From positions 1 to 64,000 of the forward strand of contig NZ_JAMOII010000008.1 of assembly GCF_024448985.1 (NCBI RefSeq): a DNA stretch of 64,000 nucleotides, read 5' to 3'. Both the position numbers and the translations under genes were made by a program. The stretch is from Stutzerimonas stutzeri (GTDB taxonomy: Bacteria; Pseudomonadota; Gammaproteobacteria; Pseudomonadales; Pseudomonadaceae). The notes beneath the pieces are model-generated. The model made no database searches and was not told where the DNA came from. It saw only the letters and a program-made list of their open reading frames with translations. Positions within the stretch are counted from its first letter, which is position 1. Every line of letters begins with the position of its first letter. This document shows positions 62,956 through 64,000 of this stretch, one piece after another.

Positions 62956-64000
62956 ATGAAAAAAGAAATTCAGGATCTTTCCAAGCATACGCCCATGATG
63001 CAGCAATATTGGAAGCTCAAGCGCGAGCATCCAGATCAGCTGATGTTCTACCGCATGGGCGACTTCTATGAGCTGTTCTACGAGGACGCCAAGAAGGCTG
63101 CCAAACTACTGGATATCACTCTCACCGCGCGTGGCCAGTCGGGCGGTAATGCCATCCCCATGGCCGGGATTCCCTTTCATTCTGCCGAGGGCTATCTCAG
63201 CCGCCTGGTGAAGCTTGGCGAGTCAGTGGTGATCTGTGAGCAAATAGGCGATCCGGCCACCAGCAAGGGACCGGTGGAGCGCCAGGTGGTTCGCATCGTT
63301 ACCCCTGGCACGGTGAGCGACGAGGCGCTGCTCGATGAACATCGCGACAACCTGCTGGCCGCAGTGGTCGGCGATGAGAGGTTGTTCGGACTCTCGGTGC
63401 TGGACATCACCAGTGGTCGCTTCACGGTGCAGGAATTCGGCGGCTGGGAAACCCTGCTAGCCGAAGTGGAGCGGTTGAATCCCGCCGAACTGATGATCCC
63501 CGATGACTGGCCCGCAGGCCTGCCGTTGGAAAGACGCCGTGGCGTGCGCCGTCGTGCGCCTTGGGATTTCGACCGCGACAGCGCCTTCAAGGGCCTCTGC
63601 CAGCAGTTCACGACCCAGGACCTGAAAGGCTTCGGCTGCGAGAAGCTGACCCTGGCCATCGGTGCCGCCGGCTGCCTGCTGACCTATGCCAAGGAGACCC
63701 AGCGCACCGCCCTGCACCATCTGCGCAGCCTGCGTCATGAACGCCTCGACGACAGCGTGGTACTGGACGGCGCCACCCGACGCAACCTGGAGCTGGACAT
63801 CAACCTTGGCGGCGGGCGCGACAACACCCTGCAATCGGTGGTCGACCGCTGTCAGACCGCCATGGGTTCGCGCCTGCTGAGCCGCTGGCTGAACCGCCCG
63901 CTGCGCGATCGCCGGGTGCTGGAAGCTCGCCAGGACTCGATTACCTGCCTGCTGGAACACTACCGCTTCGAGCAGGTCCAGCCGCAGCTCAAGGAAATCG
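62956..64000 (+). CDS. mutS: DNA mismatch repair protein MutS, N-terminal part
   Basis: The gene runs off the right edge after about 348 codons. The visible part holds domain I with the mismatch-reading Phe-x-Glu motif at F37 and E39 in GDFYELF, the connector domain, and the start of the core lever domain. The ATG at 62956 begins [19 protein letters not shown]; a homologous start at the MMQQYW methionines is possible. The 266-base space before it shows no gene and presumably holds its promoter. Confidence 0.96.
   Translation, partial: MKKEIQDLSKHTPMMQQYWKLKREHPDQLMFYRMGDFYELFYEDAKKAAKLLDITLTARGQSGGNAIPMAGIPFHSAEGYLSRLVKLGESVVICEQIGDPATSKGPVERQVVRIVTPGTVSDEALLDEHRDNLLAAVVGDERLFGLSVLDITSGRFTVQEFGGWETLLAEVERLNPAELMIPDDWPAGLPLERRRGVRRRAPWDFDRDSAFKGLCQQFTTQDLKGFGCEKLTLAIGAAGCLLTYAKETQRTALHHLRSLRHERLDDSVVLDGATRRNLELDINLGGGRDNTLQSVVDRCQTAMGSRLLSRWLNRPLRDRRVLEARQDSITCLLEHYRFEQVQPQLKEI

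Overview
This window is a gene-dense stretch of a high-GC gammaproteobacterial chromosome. Protein sequences and gene order place it in the Pseudomonas/Stutzerimonas (P. stutzeri group) lineage: the ispD-ftsB-eno-kdsA-pyrG-tilS-accA-dnaE block, the adhC-fghA-gfnR block, the divergent fpr/finR pair, erdR and the recX-recA-cinA-mutS run are all arranged as in pseudomonads. No rRNA, tRNA, insertion sequence, prophage or CRISPR array was seen. All start choices, motifs and repeats come from reading the sequence; family and species comparisons come from memory and were not checked by a search.

Left part (1-35.7 kb, almost all minus strand). Starting at rpsB and reading right to left: rpsB-tsf, pyrH-frr-uppS-cdsA-dxr-rseP-bamA-skp-lpxD-fabZ-lpxA-lpxB-rnhB-dnaE-accA, then tilS, pyrG-kdsA-eno, ftsB-ispD, and after an interruption ispF-truD-surE-pcm and a partial DUF368 gene. 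These supply ribosomal protein S2 and EF-Ts, UMP/CTP synthesis, ribosome recycling, isoprenoid and undecaprenyl carrier synthesis, phospholipid precursors, lipid A, outer-membrane protein assembly and the replicative polymerase. Many neighbours overlap by 1 or 4 bases.

The interruption (3.2-9.5 kb) carries accessory functions: an ArsR-type regulator with an Old Yellow Enzyme (xenB) behind a palindromic operator; the glutathione-dependent formaldehyde pathway (adhC, fghA) with its divergent LysR regulator (gfnR) and a GAAGCTG tandem repeat; and a two-gene unit joining a short HPF/RaiA-like ribosome hibernation protein to a protein of the bacterial aeRF1/Pelota-like (baeRF, Balon-type) family. 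That unit is the most interesting system here.

Middle (35.8-53.8 kb). map and glnD face right. They are followed not by dapC, as in P. aeruginosa, but by a six-gene Mrp/Sha Na+(K+)/H+ antiporter operon with a fused AB subunit. After it come a SlyB-like lipoprotein, a small membrane protein, pdxH, two OmpA-domain lipoproteins, a serine beta-lactamase-like esterase, the SOS helicase dinG with a clear LexA box, a CopD-like membrane protein, a DUF6231-like gene and ychJ. In P. aeruginosa these belong to a different chromosomal neighbourhood, so a rearrangement junction lies near 39.4 kb.

Right part (53.8-64 kb). fpr and finR diverge from a shared perfect palindrome. They are followed by erdR, an EamA transporter, a DTW-domain tRNA modification enzyme, a PA3611-like secreted protein, a LOG-family protein, recX-recA (with LexA box), pncC/cinA, a tiny acidic protein and the start of mutS. 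The two window edges (DUF368 beside pcm, and mutS) belong to one neighbourhood in P. aeruginosa, so this region has been reshuffled in this genome.
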